A stretch of DNA of 64,000 bases from Nocardiopsis terrae (lineage in GTDB: Bacteria; Actinomycetota; Actinomycetes; Streptosporangiales; Streptosporangiaceae): the NCBI RefSeq assembly GCF_014651695.1, contig NZ_BMXJ01000004.1:62001-126000 (forward strand). The letters run 5' to 3'. Positions 1 through 8,772 of this stretch are shown piece by piece. The stretch's first letter is position 1. Every line of letters begins with the position of its first letter. Under the pieces are notes generated by a model, which searched no databases, had not been told where the DNA came from, and worked only from the letters and a program-made list of their open reading frames with translations. Made by a program: the position numbers and the translations under genes.

Positions 1-32
1 TGCTCGACGACGTCCCGCCGTCCCCGTTCTGA
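1..32 (+). CDS. C-terminal end of a gene entering from the left (partial)
   Basis: One frame reads LDDVPPSPF followed by TGA at 30-32. It is the likely tail of a plus-strand gene that lies outside the window and converges on the LysR gene. Nine residues are too few to name it, and the reading frame is chosen only because it ends cleanly before a non-coding gap. Confidence 0.3.
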   Translation, partial: LDDVPPSPF

Positions 33-99
33 ACGGCGACCGCAACGGTGGTGGGAGAAGTCGCCCCCGACCGGGACGGCCCGGGCCCGGTGCCCGGGG

Positions 100-1029
100 T
101 CAGCCCGCGACGGCGAAGGGGCCCACGGAGGGGACCGGGACCTTGCTGGCGGCCTCGCGAACGGCGGTGAGCAGGGGCTCTGGGGTCGAACCCGCCCGGG
201 ACAGGGTGATGATGTGGCGCCGGGCGGTCTCCCGCACCCCGCGGACCACGATCTGGGGCTTGTTCAGCCCGGTCCAGGCCAGCCTCGGCATCAGGGCGAC
301 CCCCAGGCCCGCCTGCACCATGGAGAAGACGGCACTGAAGTCGTCGACGGTGTGCACCACCCGGGGCTGGAACCCCGCCTGGTTGGCGGCGGCGGTCACA
401 CAGGAGTGCCAGGCCGTACCCGGGGCGGACATGATCCAGTCCTGCGCGGCCAGGTCGTCGGCCAGGTGCAGGCTCGTACGGGTGGCCAGGGGGTGCTGGT
501 AGGGCAGGATCGCATCGAACAGCTCGACCATGACCGGGTCCGCGCGGAAGTCGGGGTCCCCGGTGGCGGGCATGTGCGCGGTGGACATGGTCAGGGCCAC
601 GTCCAGCTGGCCCGACCGCACCATCTCGGCGCTCTCCTCGGGCTCGGCCTGCACGACCTCGAAGGTCCAGCCGGGGTGGCTGGTGCGCAGGCGGGCCAGG
701 GCCGGGGCGAGGAGGTCGCTGATGCCGGTGGAGAAGGAACCGACCCGGACCACCCCCCGGTCGCCGTCCGCGTACTCGGCCAGGTCCGCGGTGGCGCGTT
801 CCATCTCCGCGAAGATGACGTGCGCGCGCTTGAGCAGGACCCGGGCGGCACCGGTCAGCAGGAATCGGCGGCCCTGGCGTTCGACGAGGGGGACCCCGGC
901 TTCCCTGGCCAGGGCGGCGAGCTGTTGGGAGACCGCCGACGGGGTGACGTTGAGCGCCTCCGCGGTGGCTGCCACCGTGCGGTGGTGGTCAAGGGCCTGA
1001 AGGAGCTGCAACCGCCGAACGTCGATCAT
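100..1029 (-). CDS. LysR family transcriptional regulator
   Basis: A 309-residue protein of normal LTTR length. The N-terminal winged helix-turn-helix lies at about residues 1-60, with the recognition part TPSAVSQQLAAL. It is followed by a linker helix and a periplasmic-binding-like effector domain from about residue 90 (VRVGSFSTGISDLLAPAL). LTTRs normally control a divergent gene, and here a GNAT gene starts 298 bp away on the other strand. I prefer the ATG at 1029 (MIDVRRLQLL); a TTG nine bases upstream would add only three residues. The effector is unknown. Confidence 0.9.
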   Translation of the reverse strand: MIDVRRLQLLQALDHHRTVAATAEALNVTPSAVSQQLAALAREAGVPLVERQGRRFLLTGAARVLLKRAHVIFAEMERATADLAEYADGDRGVVRVGSFSTGISDLLAPALARLRTSHPGWTFEVVQAEPEESAEMVRSGQLDVALTMSTAHMPATGDPDFRADPVMVELFDAILPYQHPLATRTSLHLADDLAAQDWIMSAPGTAWHSCVTAAANQAGFQPRVVHTVDDFSAVFSMVQAGLGVALMPRLAWTGLNKPQIVVRGVRETARRHIITLSRAGSTPEPLLTAVREAASKVPVPSVGPFAVAG

Positions 1030-1079
1030 GGATCCCAATTTATGGCAGAACGCCCAGGTTTCTAGATGGTTTCGGTCGG

Positions 1080-1102
1080 ATCACCCACTCTTTGTGAGTG
1101 AT
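1080..1102. promoter_or_regulatory. Inverted repeat in the LysR/GNAT divergent promoter region
   Basis: ATCACCCAC and GTGAGTGAT face each other around a 5-nt spacer, with one mismatch in nine. The site is about 50 bp upstream of the LysR start, where an LTTR recognition site is expected. The rest of the 1030-1326 gap is relatively AT-rich for this genome, contains a near-palindrome around TTCGAA at about 1160, and holds no gene I can support. Confidence 0.45.
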
Positions 1103-1326
1103 TCCGTGCACACCGTCCAGCCCCCCGCTACCCCCTCGGGAGAACCCCCGAGAGAAACATTCGAAGTTTTTCTCACTGAGAGATGTGGTGTGTGGTTTTT
1201 CCTCGTGTCGGACCTGTTCCCGCCGATACCGGCACGTACAGTCAGACTCACAGCTCAACCACGGGCCCGCAGAGTGCGGCCCGCAGGGGATCAGCACCCA
1301 ATGCTGGTGGAACGGGTGAGAAGAAA

Positions 1327-1884
1327 ATGCAAACTTCGCTGATGACCAAACCTCGTTCAACGAACGTCGGCGTCCTTGGCTTCCGCTACCTCGGAGCCCA
1401 CGAGGTGGAGGAGCTCGCTGACCTGTGGGGTGCGCTGCACCAGCAGCACACGGTGACCGCCCCGCACCTTGAGGAGATCATCAGCGCGGTGAGCCTGGAC
1501 GAGTCCTGGCGCCGGCGCCGCGCCCAGTACCTGGAGTGGCTCGCCGACCCCGACACCATGGCCATCCTCGCCGAGCACGAGGGCGACCTGGCCGGATATG
1601 CGATGGTCACCATCCGCGAGAACGCCCAGGGCAGCTGGGACCGCGGTGAACGGGTCGCCGTCGTGCAGACCTTCGCCATCGACCCGGAGTACACCGGCTC
1701 CGGTGTCGGCTCCAAGCTCCTGGAGGAGGTGCGCCGCCAGCTCGCCGCCATGGGCATCCGGGACATCGAGTTCTCCGCGCTGGCCACCGCCTCCGAGGAC
1801 ATCAGCTTCCTGGAGCAGGAGGGCTTCCGCCCCTTCGTCACCACCATGGTCTGCCGCGTCGACGGCTTCGGCGCCCACGACTGA
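1327..1884 (+). CDS. GNAT family N-acetyltransferase
   Basis: A 185-residue single-domain acetyltransferase. The acetyl-CoA pyrophosphate loop is visible as YTGSGVGSKL (residues 122-131) after beta strand VVQTFAIDP. The C-terminal part (FLEQEGFRPF) fits the last GNAT strands. The ATG at 1327 follows a purine-rich stretch (gtgagaagaaa); an ATG at 1342 is the alternative. The substrate cannot be told from sequence. It is divergent from the LysR gene, so that regulator is its likely controller. Confidence 0.85.
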   Translation: MQTSLMTKPRSTNVGVLGFRYLGAHEVEELADLWGALHQQHTVTAPHLEEIISAVSLDESWRRRRAQYLEWLADPDTMAILAEHEGDLAGYAMVTIRENAQGSWDRGERVAVVQTFAIDPEYTGSGVGSKLLEEVRRQLAAMGIRDIEFSALATASEDISFLEQEGFRPFVTTMVCRVDGFGAHD

Positions 1885-2022
1885 CGGCTGACACCCGGCC
1901 GGGAACCGGCTCGAGATCGACCAGGAACCAGCCCCCGTGCGGTCATACCCACGTCCCGCACGGGGGCTTCCCGCTGCCCGGCCCCGGGCGACACACCCCG
2001 GCGGCGACGGGCCCCGAGACGC

Positions 2023-2028
2023 TACGCT
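2023..2028 (+). promoter_or_regulatory. -10 element of a leaderless promoter
   Basis: TACGCT ends six bases before the GTG start at 2035, so transcription would begin at or next to the start codon. No Shine-Dalgarno sequence lies between them. No clear -35 is seen. Confidence 0.5.
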
Positions 2029-2034
2029 CGGCCC

Positions 2035-3234
2035 GTGGCCTCCTCCGACTCCAGCACCTGCATCTTCCCCGGCTGTACCCGACCCGTGCCCCGCGGCTCC
2101 TCCCCCGGGCGCCCTCCCCAGTACTGCGACCTGCCCGAGCACACACGCTGGCGGGCGTGGAAGGAACGCCAGCGGCTGGCCCAGGAGGCGGAGCACGCCG
2201 AGGAGGCGGCCCGCGCCGACAGGAACGAGAACACACCCTCCGCGACGACCGGCCGGGAGGCCGAACCCGTCACCACGGCCCGGCTGCGCGCGGACGACCT
2301 GCTCACCCGCTTCGCCGTCCAGGCAGAACAACTCAGCGCGACCCTGAACTCGGCCACCGAGGCCTTCACCACCATGACCGACCCGGCAGCCGCCGAGTCC
2401 CAGGTCGAGGCGGCCCGGCTCGCCGCCTCCCGCCAGGTCTCGGAGGCCGACTCCGCCCGGTTGGAGGCGGAGAACCGCCGCCGGGAGGCCGAGACGGCCC
2501 GCCGTGCGGCGGAGGAGACCACCGCCGCCGCCGTGACCGCGACCCAGGACGCCGAGCGCATGGCCGAGGAGGCCCTGCACCGCCGCGAGGCGGCCGAGGC
2601 AGAACGCGACCGGCAGGCGGAACTGGCCCGGGTCGCGGCCGAGGAGCGCGACGCGGCCACCGCCGAGGCCAACGCCGGGCTGGCCGCGGCCGAACGCAGA
2701 ATCACCGAGACCGCTGACCGTGCCCGCGCGGAACTGGAACGCGAGCGAGCCGAGGCCGAGCGGCGTCTGGAGCTGGCCCGGGCACAGACCGAACGCCTGC
2801 GCACGGAACTGGCCGAACAGTCACGCCGACGGGACGAGGCGGAACTGGCCGAACGCGGCGCCCTGGCCCGAGCCGAACGCGCCGAGGAGCAGGGCCGCCG
2901 CGACGCCGCGGCCCTGGAATCCGAGCGCTCCCGTCTGGGCACCGAACTGGAGCGCGCCCACCAGCGCCTGGAGTCCGACCGGGCGGCCGCCGAGTCCGAA
3001 CGCGCCCGTCTCACCGCGGAACTGGACCGTCTGACGGCGGACCGCGAACGCCTGACCGGTGAACTCGACGCCCAGCGCCGCAACGCGGAACTCACCCTGG
3101 CGGAGGCCCGCGAGGCCGCGTCCGCCCGCCTGTCGGTGGCCGAGGAGGCCCGGGACCGGGCTCTGGAGCGGGCCGCACGGGCGGAGGCGGCGCTGGAGGA
3201 GACATCCGCGCAGGCGGCCGCCGGGGGGTCCTGA
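2035..3234 (+). CDS. Coiled-coil protein with an N-terminal Cys/His knuckle
   Basis: A 399-residue protein not matched to a named family. Residues 9-36 hold C9, C14, C31 and H36 in a CxxxxC-x16-CxxxxH spacing within a Gly/Pro/Arg-rich loop (GRPPQYCDLPEH), which looks like a small zinc knuckle. From about residue 40 to the end it is almost continuous Ala/Glu/Arg-rich heptad coiled coil (EAERDRQAELARVAAEERDA). There is no signal peptide or membrane segment, so it should be cytoplasmic. The architecture suggests a DNA- or partner-binding head on a long rod, perhaps KfrA-like, but that is inference. Translation appears leaderless from GTG 2035. It ends 67 bp before the FUSC gene, which has its own promoter-like element. 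Confidence 0.8.
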   Translation: MASSDSSTCIFPGCTRPVPRGSSPGRPPQYCDLPEHTRWRAWKERQRLAQEAEHAEEAARADRNENTPSATTGREAEPVTTARLRADDLLTRFAVQAEQLSATLNSATEAFTTMTDPAAAESQVEAARLAASRQVSEADSARLEAENRRREAETARRAAEETTAAAVTATQDAERMAEEALHRREAAEAERDRQAELARVAAEERDAATAEANAGLAAAERRITETADRARAELERERAEAERRLELARAQTERLRTELAEQSRRRDEAELAERGALARAERAEEQGRRDAAALESERSRLGTELERAHQRLESDRAAAESERARLTAELDRLTADRERLTGELDAQRRNAELTLAEAREAASARLSVAEEARDRALERAARAEAALEETSAQAAAGGS

Positions 3235-3288
3235 CCGGAGACGGCCGCGCCCGCCCGGAGACCGACGTCCTGTTCGTCCCGTTCGGCT

Positions 3289-3294
3289 TAGGAT
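3289..3294 (+). promoter_or_regulatory. -10 element of a leaderless promoter
   Basis: TAGGAT lies seven bases before the GTG at 3302, the spacing expected when the start codon is the first transcribed codon. Confidence 0.45.
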
Positions 3295-3301
3295 GGGGCC
3301 C

Positions 3302-5425
3302 GTGCGAGATCTGGGAACCACTGGTGAGACCGGCCCGATGAACCTGGGCGAGGACGACTCCGCCAAGGGCCCGGAACGCGTCACCGTGGGTGAGCGGCCA
3401 CGGCCGCGGGTCGACCTCAGGGCCGTGTTCGGTCTGGAGGCGGGCGCCTGGGCCTGGACGACCGCCGTGCAGGCGACCGTCGCGATGACGGTGTCCTTCG
3501 CCCTGGCGGCGCTGGCCTTCGGCCCCCAGGTCGGCACTCTCGCCGCGTTGGGGTCCATGACCGTCCTGTACGAGAAGAAGACCCCCTACTCCTACCGTGC
3601 GGCGGCCCTGGCCCTGGTGGGTCTGGGCTTCGTCGCGGCGGTGGCCGTCAACTCCCTGGCCGCGTCCCTCTCCCCGTGGGCGGCGGTGGTCTCCATCGGC
3701 CTGACCGCCGGGCTGGCCACCTGGGTCTGTGCGGCCTGGCGGGTGGACAAACCCGGGACGATGTTCTTCGTCCTGGTCGCCAGCATCTCCACGATCGCCC
3801 CCGGAGGCCTGGCCGACGTGCCCCTGCACGCGCTGGTCGCCGCCACGGGCGCGGCTGTGGGGTGGGCGGTGTCGATGTCGGGCGCCCCGGTGCGCGCCCG
3901 TCACCCCGAGTACCGGGCGGTGGCCGGGGCCTACCGTGCTCTGGCCACACTGCTCCGGGCCGTGGGCAGCCCCGAACTCGACCACGCCCAGCACAGGGCG
4001 TCGGTGGCCGTCGCCGAGGCGTGGCGGATCGTGCTCCTGGGACAGACCCGCGGTTACCGCACCACCTCCGAGGCGGCCCGGCTGCGCGCCCTGCTGCGCT
4101 GGGTGTCCGACATCCACCTGGCCGCGACCCAGGTGTGCATGACACGGCCCACGGCGCTGCCCGAACAGGCTGCGGAGTTCGCCGACCGGATGGCCCTGGC
4201 GGTCGCCGAGCCGGACCGGGCGCCCGACCCGGACTCCCTGGACGAGCTGCGCCGGGGCATGCGCCCGCGGTCGCTGGAGGCACGCCTGTACAACCTGCTG
4301 TCGCGGGCCTCCCAGGCCGCGCACCGGAGCGCCCAGGACGACGGGGAGGAGGACGACAAGCGCAGCGCCGACCTGCACGACGACCGCTACCCCGCGCTGT
4401 GGGGCTCACTGCGTTCCAGTCTGAGCGCCGACTCCCTGATCCGCCCCACCGCGCTGCGCATGTGGTTGACCGTGACCCTCGCGGGCGCGTTCGGGCTGTG
4501 GCTGGGCCTGGAGCACTACTACTGGGTGGCGCTGACCACGACCGCCGTCCTGCAGGGCGGCAACGTGGTGCTGACCCTGAACCGTTCGGTGCAGCGGTCG
4601 CTGGGTACCCTGCTGGGTGTGCTGGTCGGGGTCGCACTGCTCACGACCGACCTGCCGCTGGCCGCGGTCATCGTCCTGGCCGGGCTGTTCCAGGGCGGCA
4701 CGCAACTGGTGGTGGGCCGTAACTTCTTCTACGCCTCAGTCCTGCTGACACCGATGGCGTTGCTGCTGTCCTACACCGCCAACCCCTACCCCGCCGCCGA
4801 GCTGGCGGGGTCGAGGATCATCGACACGCTGGTCGGTGCGGCCTTCGGCATGGCGGGGTCGCTGCTGCTCTGGCGCAGGGCGTCGGCGACCCGGCTTCCG
4901 CAGGCCATCGCGGGCGTGCTGGAGAGGACCCGCCAGTGCATGATGGCGGTGCTGGACCAGGACGTGGAGCTCACCGAGGAGCGCCGCTACCGGCTGCGCC
5001 GGGACATGCGGGCGGCTCTGGTGAGCCTGCGCGGCGTGTACGAGAGCGCGATCGGGGACGTGCCGCGGGCCGCTTCCACCCGCCCGCTGTGGCCGGTGGT
5101 GGTGGCCACCCAGCGCATCGGGTACCTCGCCCTGGCGGCGCTGTCCCAGGACCGCAGCCCCGATCCGGCGGGCACGATCACGCTCCAACGGGTGGACCTG
5201 GCCTTCCACGAGCTCATCCTGGCGATGGAGGAGCGGCGCACCCCCAGGCTGGGTGCTCTGCCCCGGTTGCCCGCCTACCCGCGGATCAACATGGAGCTGC
5301 GTGCGCTGGCCAACTCGATGACCAGCGCGGTGGCTCAGGACGAGCGCTCCGCCCAGCAGGAGGCCGAGCGCCGGGCCCAGCGCGAACGGCGCCGGGCCCA
5401 GAAGGACGTGGACGCCGACCTGTAG
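3302..5425 (+). CDS. FUSC family inner-membrane transporter-like protein
   Basis: A 707-residue integral membrane protein. It has two hydrophobic blocks, at about residues 45-195 and 385-525, each with several helices, separated and followed by soluble helical regions. This is the FUSC/AaeB-like aromatic acid exporter arrangement. The second block contains the characteristic Trp/Tyr-rich loop (GLEHYYWVALTT). The C-terminus is strongly basic and helical (QRERRRAQKD). Substrates of actinobacterial members are unknown; FUSC relatives export aromatic acids or are linked to cell-wall stress. GTG 3302 is chosen because of the -10-like element just upstream; ATG 3338 would drop 12 residues. It converges on the cyclase gene, with a long inverted repeat between them. 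Confidence 0.85.
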   Translation: MRDLGTTGETGPMNLGEDDSAKGPERVTVGERPRPRVDLRAVFGLEAGAWAWTTAVQATVAMTVSFALAALAFGPQVGTLAALGSMTVLYEKKTPYSYRAAALALVGLGFVAAVAVNSLAASLSPWAAVVSIGLTAGLATWVCAAWRVDKPGTMFFVLVASISTIAPGGLADVPLHALVAATGAAVGWAVSMSGAPVRARHPEYRAVAGAYRALATLLRAVGSPELDHAQHRASVAVAEAWRIVLLGQTRGYRTTSEAARLRALLRWVSDIHLAATQVCMTRPTALPEQAAEFADRMALAVAEPDRAPDPDSLDELRRGMRPRSLEARLYNLLSRASQAAHRSAQDDGEEDDKRSADLHDDRYPALWGSLRSSLSADSLIRPTALRMWLTVTLAGAFGLWLGLEHYYWVALTTTAVLQGGNVVLTLNRSVQRSLGTLLGVLVGVALLTTDLPLAAVIVLAGLFQGGTQLVVGRNFFYASVLLTPMALLLSYTANPYPAAELAGSRIIDTLVGAAFGMAGSLLLWRRASATRLPQAIAGVLERTRQCMMAVLDQDVELTEERRYRLRRDMRAALVSLRGVYESAIGDVPRAASTRPLWPVVVATQRIGYLALAALSQDRSPDPAGTITLQRVDLAFHELILAMEERRTPRLGALPRLPAYPRINMELRALANSMTSAVAQDERSAQQEAERRAQRERRRAQKDVDADL

Positions 5426-5436
5426 GCCCCCTTTTT

Positions 5437-5502
5437 CGCGGTGATCTTGCTACCAGGGGCGATTTCGGCGCCGAAGTTGCCCCTGGTAGCAAGATCACCG
5501 CG
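5437..5502. repeat. Perfect 24-bp inverted repeat between convergent genes
   Basis: Two 24-nt arms (5437-5460 and 5479-5502) are exact reverse complements. The 18-nt spacer itself contains a perfect 12-bp palindrome, TTCGGCGCCGAA. It sits between the stops of two convergent genes, so a bidirectional terminator is the simplest reading. No U tract follows on either strand, and the arms are longer and more AT-balanced than the other terminators here. Confidence 0.85.
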
Positions 5503-5517
5503 GTTGGGCCGGTGGTA

Positions 5518-6171
5518 CTAGGCGAGCACGGCGAAGGCCCGGACGGGGAAGGCCGCCATGCCGCGGACCTTGGCGGGGACCGCGTAGAACGAGAAGCCCT
5601 CGGCGGGGAGCTGGTCGAGCAGGCACAGGTGCGTGACGATCGGGATGCCCGCGGCGAGCAGGGCGGCCTGCGCCGGGCGGGCGCCCTCGGCCGCGGGAGA
5701 GGTGTCGTCGACGCTGACCGAGTCGATGCCGACCAGGGTGGCTCCGGACTCGACCAGGGCCTTGGCCGCCGTCTCGGTCAGGTGGGGGTGGTCGGACCGC
5801 CCGTAGGCCTCGGTGCGCCAGTGCCGGTCCCAGCCCGTGCGTACCAGGACGGCGCGCCCGCGCAGGTCCAGACCGGAGAAGGCTTCGGGGCCGATCTGAC
5901 GGCCCTCGGCCGCGTGGACCACGGCTCCGGGCAGGTCAGCGACCCTCTCCAGGTCCAGGTCGGCCGGGTCCGCCCCGTCCCGGTAACGGTGGGCGGGCAT
6001 TTCGACGTGGGTTCCGGTCGCCCCGACCATGGTGACCCGTCCGCTGCTGTTCCCGTGTCCGGGAACACCGCCCGCGACGGTGGTGCTCTCCTCGATCACC
6101 GGTTCCGGCAGGCCCGGCCAGGTGGTCATTCCGTCGGTGATCTGGTGGCTGACATCGACCAGTTTCGGCAT
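5518..6171 (-). CDS. Cyclase family protein (kynurenine formamidase-like hydrolase)
   Basis: A 217-residue metal-dependent hydrolase of the cyclase/formamidase superfamily. The metal-site region is GTHVEMPAH (residues 53-61). The usual family motif is HxTHxDxPxH, so here the first His is Gly and the Asp is Glu. VSHQI near residue 9 and TGWDRHW near residue 112 also fit the family. Reactions in this family include N-formylkynurenine or isatin hydrolysis; no tryptophan-catabolism neighbour supports either. The start has a good RBS (gaggaag). A 10-bp palindrome GGTCTAGACC at 6220-6229 lies next to a TATGGT-like -10 in its promoter and could be an operator. Confidence 0.85.
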   Translation of the reverse strand: MPKLVDVSHQITDGMTTWPGLPEPVIEESTTVAGGVPGHGNSSGRVTMVGATGTHVEMPAHRYRDGADPADLDLERVADLPGAVVHAAEGRQIGPEAFSGLDLRGRAVLVRTGWDRHWRTEAYGRSDHPHLTETAAKALVESGATLVGIDSVSVDDTSPAAEGARPAQAALLAAGIPIVTHLCLLDQLPAEGFSFYAVPAKVRGMAAFPVRAFAVLA

Positions 6172-6413
6172 GGCTGTCTTCCTCGCTCGCGTCCGGAGAA
6201 GCCTCTGACCCGGGCCAGAGGTCTAGACCATAACCCTAGCGCGTGTGGTGCACGTCACGGCAGGGGTCGGGGAGTTCTCTTCGGCCGCCTCGGCCAGACA
6301 GCCACCCGCCGGACCCCGCTAAGCTCGGAGGGCACACCCACGGGTCGAGGCCCCGTCCGGTGCGTGCGAACCCCGCGAGCATCAGCGACCCACCGAGAAG
6401 GGGCGACTTCATA

Positions 6414-7097
6414 GTGTCACTGTACGGAGCAGCCAAGGCCGTCGTCGCGCCCGCCAGCCGCGTGGCGTGGCCGCAGAAGGTGGAGGGCACGCACCACGTC
6501 CCCGCGCAGGGCCCGGTGATCCTGGCCGCCAACCACCTGGCGCTCATCGACCCCCTCTTCATCGGGGTGGCCTGCCCCAGACCGGTGCGTTTCATCGCCA
6601 AGCAGGAGCTCTTCGACGAGAGCACACTGCCCAGGAAGGCGCTCTCACGGGTGCTGCGGGCGCTGGGCCCGCTGTCGGTGGACCGCCGCCCGGGCCAGAG
6701 CTCCCAGGAGGCGATGAACAACAGCCTGGAGGTCATCACCGGCGGAGAGGTCTTCGGGATCTTCCCCGAGGGCACCCGCTCCCCCGACGGCCGCCTGTAC
6801 AAGGGGCAGACCGGCCTGGCCTGGCTGGCCCTGACGACGGGGGCGCCCGTGGTCCCGGTGGCGCTCGCCGGCACCGGGCGCATCCTGCCGCCCGGCCGCA
6901 GGATCCCCTCGCTCAACCGTGTCGGCGTGCGCTTCGGTGAGCCGGTCGACCTCTCCCCCTGGGCGGGGCAGGCCGGACGGGCCAAGCCGCGCCGGGAGGC
7001 GACCGACGCCATCATGAGTGCGATCGCCAAGCTGTCCGGCCAGGAGCAGGTGTCCCGGTACGCCGCCTCCGTCAAGGCCGAGCTCGAGCAGCAGTGA
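6414..7097 (+). CDS. plsC: 1-acyl-sn-glycerol-3-phosphate acyltransferase
   Basis: A 227-residue lysophosphatidate acyltransferase of the PlsC family, which transfers an acyl group to the sn-2 position in phospholipid synthesis at the inner membrane face. The catalytic HX4D box is NHLALID (H41, D46). The substrate-binding motif FPEGTRS is at about residues 117-123, and VPVALAG lies at its expected place. The GTG at 6414 has an RBS-like gagaagggg upstream. A TAAGCT -10 candidate is at 6320-6325. Actinobacteria usually have several paralogues, so its exact acceptor is uncertain. Confidence 0.88.
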   Translation: MSLYGAAKAVVAPASRVAWPQKVEGTHHVPAQGPVILAANHLALIDPLFIGVACPRPVRFIAKQELFDESTLPRKALSRVLRALGPLSVDRRPGQSSQEAMNNSLEVITGGEVFGIFPEGTRSPDGRLYKGQTGLAWLALTTGAPVVPVALAGTGRILPPGRRIPSLNRVGVRFGEPVDLSPWAGQAGRAKPRREATDAIMSAIAKLSGQEQVSRYAASVKAELEQQ

Positions 7098-7300
7098 CTT
7101 TCCCCACATTCATCTCGGGGCTGATTCTTCCTTGGCGGGGCGTTGACCCCACACTGAAGGCCCTTCCGGCGGACCCGGATCCGGCCCCCCACCTGGACTG
7201 TCGGCGCCGGGCGGACTTCGGGGCGTTTCCCCCCACCCGGCGGGGAGGGCAGAATTCCCTACCCTTATAGTGGGTTTTTCCGGTGGCGACATCGGATAGA

Positions 7301-7319
7301 TTAGGCAAGCCTTACCTAT
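7301..7319. promoter_or_regulatory. IdeR/DtxR-type iron box upstream of fprA
   Basis: TTAGGCAAGCCTTACCTAT shows the two arms AGGCAAG and CTTACCT, which are symmetric with one mismatch and close to the iron-box consensus TTAGGTTAGGCTAACCTAA. It overlaps the downstream end of a promoter-like TAGATT (7297-7302). A second -10-like TATAGT is at 7266-7271. Fe(II)-IdeR bound here would block transcription of fprA. Confidence 0.7.
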
Positions 7320-7356
7320 GGCGTCCGACCCTGGCGCGAAGACTTGGAGCTGTGCG

Positions 7357-8721
7357 ATGACGCGACCACTGCGAGTGGGAATCGTGGGTGCGGGCCCGGC
7401 GGGAATCTACGCCGCGGACCTGCTCACCAAGGACGAGACCCTGTCCGCGTGCGGCACGTCCGTCAGCATCGACATCCTCGACAAGCTGCCCTCCCCCTAC
7501 GGCCTGGTCCGCTACGGGGTGGCCCCGGACCACCCCCGGATCAAGCAGATCCAGGGGGCCCTGCACAAGATCCTCGACAAGCCGGAGATCACCTTCTACG
7601 GCAACGTCGAGTACGGCGTGGACCTCAAACTGGAGGACCTGCGCCGTCACTACGACGCGGTCATCTTCGCCACCGGCAGCGACCGCGACCGCCAGCTGGA
7701 CGTCCCCGGCGTCGACCTGCCCGGCAGTCACGGCGCCGCCGACTTCGTCTTCTGGTACGACTCCCACCCCGACGTCAACCCCTCCTGGCACGTCGACGGC
7801 ACCAGCGTCGCCGTCATCGGCGCGGGCAACGTGGCCGTGGACGTCGCGCGCATCCTGGCCAAGGACGCCGACGACCTGCTGGCCACCGACATCACCGACA
7901 ACGTCTACGAGGGCCTGCGCGCCAAGCAGATCACCGACGTGCACGTGTTCGCCCGGCGCGGCATCGCCCAGTGCAAGGCCACCCCGATGGAGCTGCGCGA
8001 GCTGGACAAGCAGCCCGGCGTCGAGGTCCTGGTCTACGCCGAGGACTTCGAGATGGACGAGGGCAGCCTCCGGGCCTGCGAGGAGTCCAACCAGGTCAAG
8101 ACCAACGTCAAGGTCCTGCAGAACTGGGCGATCCGGGACGAGCGCGGCGCCGAACGCCGCCTGCACCTGCACTTCCTGCACTCACCCGTGGAAATCCTGG
8201 GAGAGGACAGGGTCACCGGCCTGCGGACCGAGCGCATGGAGCTGACCGGCGACGGCAACGTCAGGGGCACCGGCGAGTACGTCGAGACCGAGGTGCAGGC
8301 CGTCTACCGCGCCATCGGCTACCTGGGTTCCCCCCTGGCCGACCTGCCCTTCGACGAGGAGCGGGGCGTGGTGCCCAACTCCGGGGGCCGGGTCCTGGAC
8401 CTGGACGAGGAGCACGTCGACGGGGTCTACGCCACCGGATGGATCAAGCGCGGCCCGGTCGGCCTCATCGGCCACACCAAGGGCGACGCACTGGAGACCG
8501 TGACCAACCTGGTCGCCGACCGTGAGTCCTTCACGCCGGCCGCCGAGCCCGACCCGGTCTCCTTCCGGGCCCTGCTCACCGAGCGCGGTGTCCAGTACAC
8601 CACCTGGGAGGGCTGGAAGCGGATCGAGGCCAAGGAGGAGGAGCTGGGCGCCGAGCGCGGACGCAAGCGCCTCAAGCTGCTCTCCCGCGCGGAACAGACC
8701 AGCGTCGCACGCCAGGCCTAG
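7357..8721 (+). CDS. fprA: Ferredoxin/adrenodoxin-type NADP+ reductase
   Basis: A 454-residue flavoprotein of the adrenodoxin reductase/FprA family, moving electrons between NADPH and ferredoxins. The FAD-binding glycine motif VGAGPAG is at residues 10-16. The NADP site VIGAGNVAVDVAR is at about 151-165, with the family's ARRG arginines after it. The C-terminal FAD motif around GWIKRGPVG is at about 358-366. ATG 7357 is chosen for its TTGGAG RBS seven bases upstream; an in-frame ATG at 7318 lies inside the iron box and has no RBS. The iron box suggests induction under iron limitation, perhaps feeding iron release from siderophores or P450 and Fe-S repair. Confidence 0.93.
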   Translation: MTRPLRVGIVGAGPAGIYAADLLTKDETLSACGTSVSIDILDKLPSPYGLVRYGVAPDHPRIKQIQGALHKILDKPEITFYGNVEYGVDLKLEDLRRHYDAVIFATGSDRDRQLDVPGVDLPGSHGAADFVFWYDSHPDVNPSWHVDGTSVAVIGAGNVAVDVARILAKDADDLLATDITDNVYEGLRAKQITDVHVFARRGIAQCKATPMELRELDKQPGVEVLVYAEDFEMDEGSLRACEESNQVKTNVKVLQNWAIRDERGAERRLHLHFLHSPVEILGEDRVTGLRTERMELTGDGNVRGTGEYVETEVQAVYRAIGYLGSPLADLPFDEERGVVPNSGGRVLDLDEEHVDGVYATGWIKRGPVGLIGHTKGDALETVTNLVADRESFTPAAEPDPVSFRALLTERGVQYTTWEGWKRIEAKEEELGAERGRKRLKLLSRAEQTSVARQA

Positions 8722-8740
8722 GCCTTCGTGTGAGCTTCCC

Positions 8741-8772
8741 GGCCGGTCCCGTACCCCTTTGCGGGACCGGCC
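8741..8772 (+). terminator. Hairpin terminator after fprA
   Basis: Arms GGCCGGTCCCG and CGGGACCGGCC (11 bp, perfect) with a 10-nt loop are followed by ccttgtcttta. Confidence 0.75.

Noticed and set aside
7318-7356. Earlier ATG start for fprA
   Set aside because: It lies inside the iron box, has no Shine-Dalgarno, and adds residues before the conserved FAD motif that the family does not need; ATG 7357 has a good RBS.
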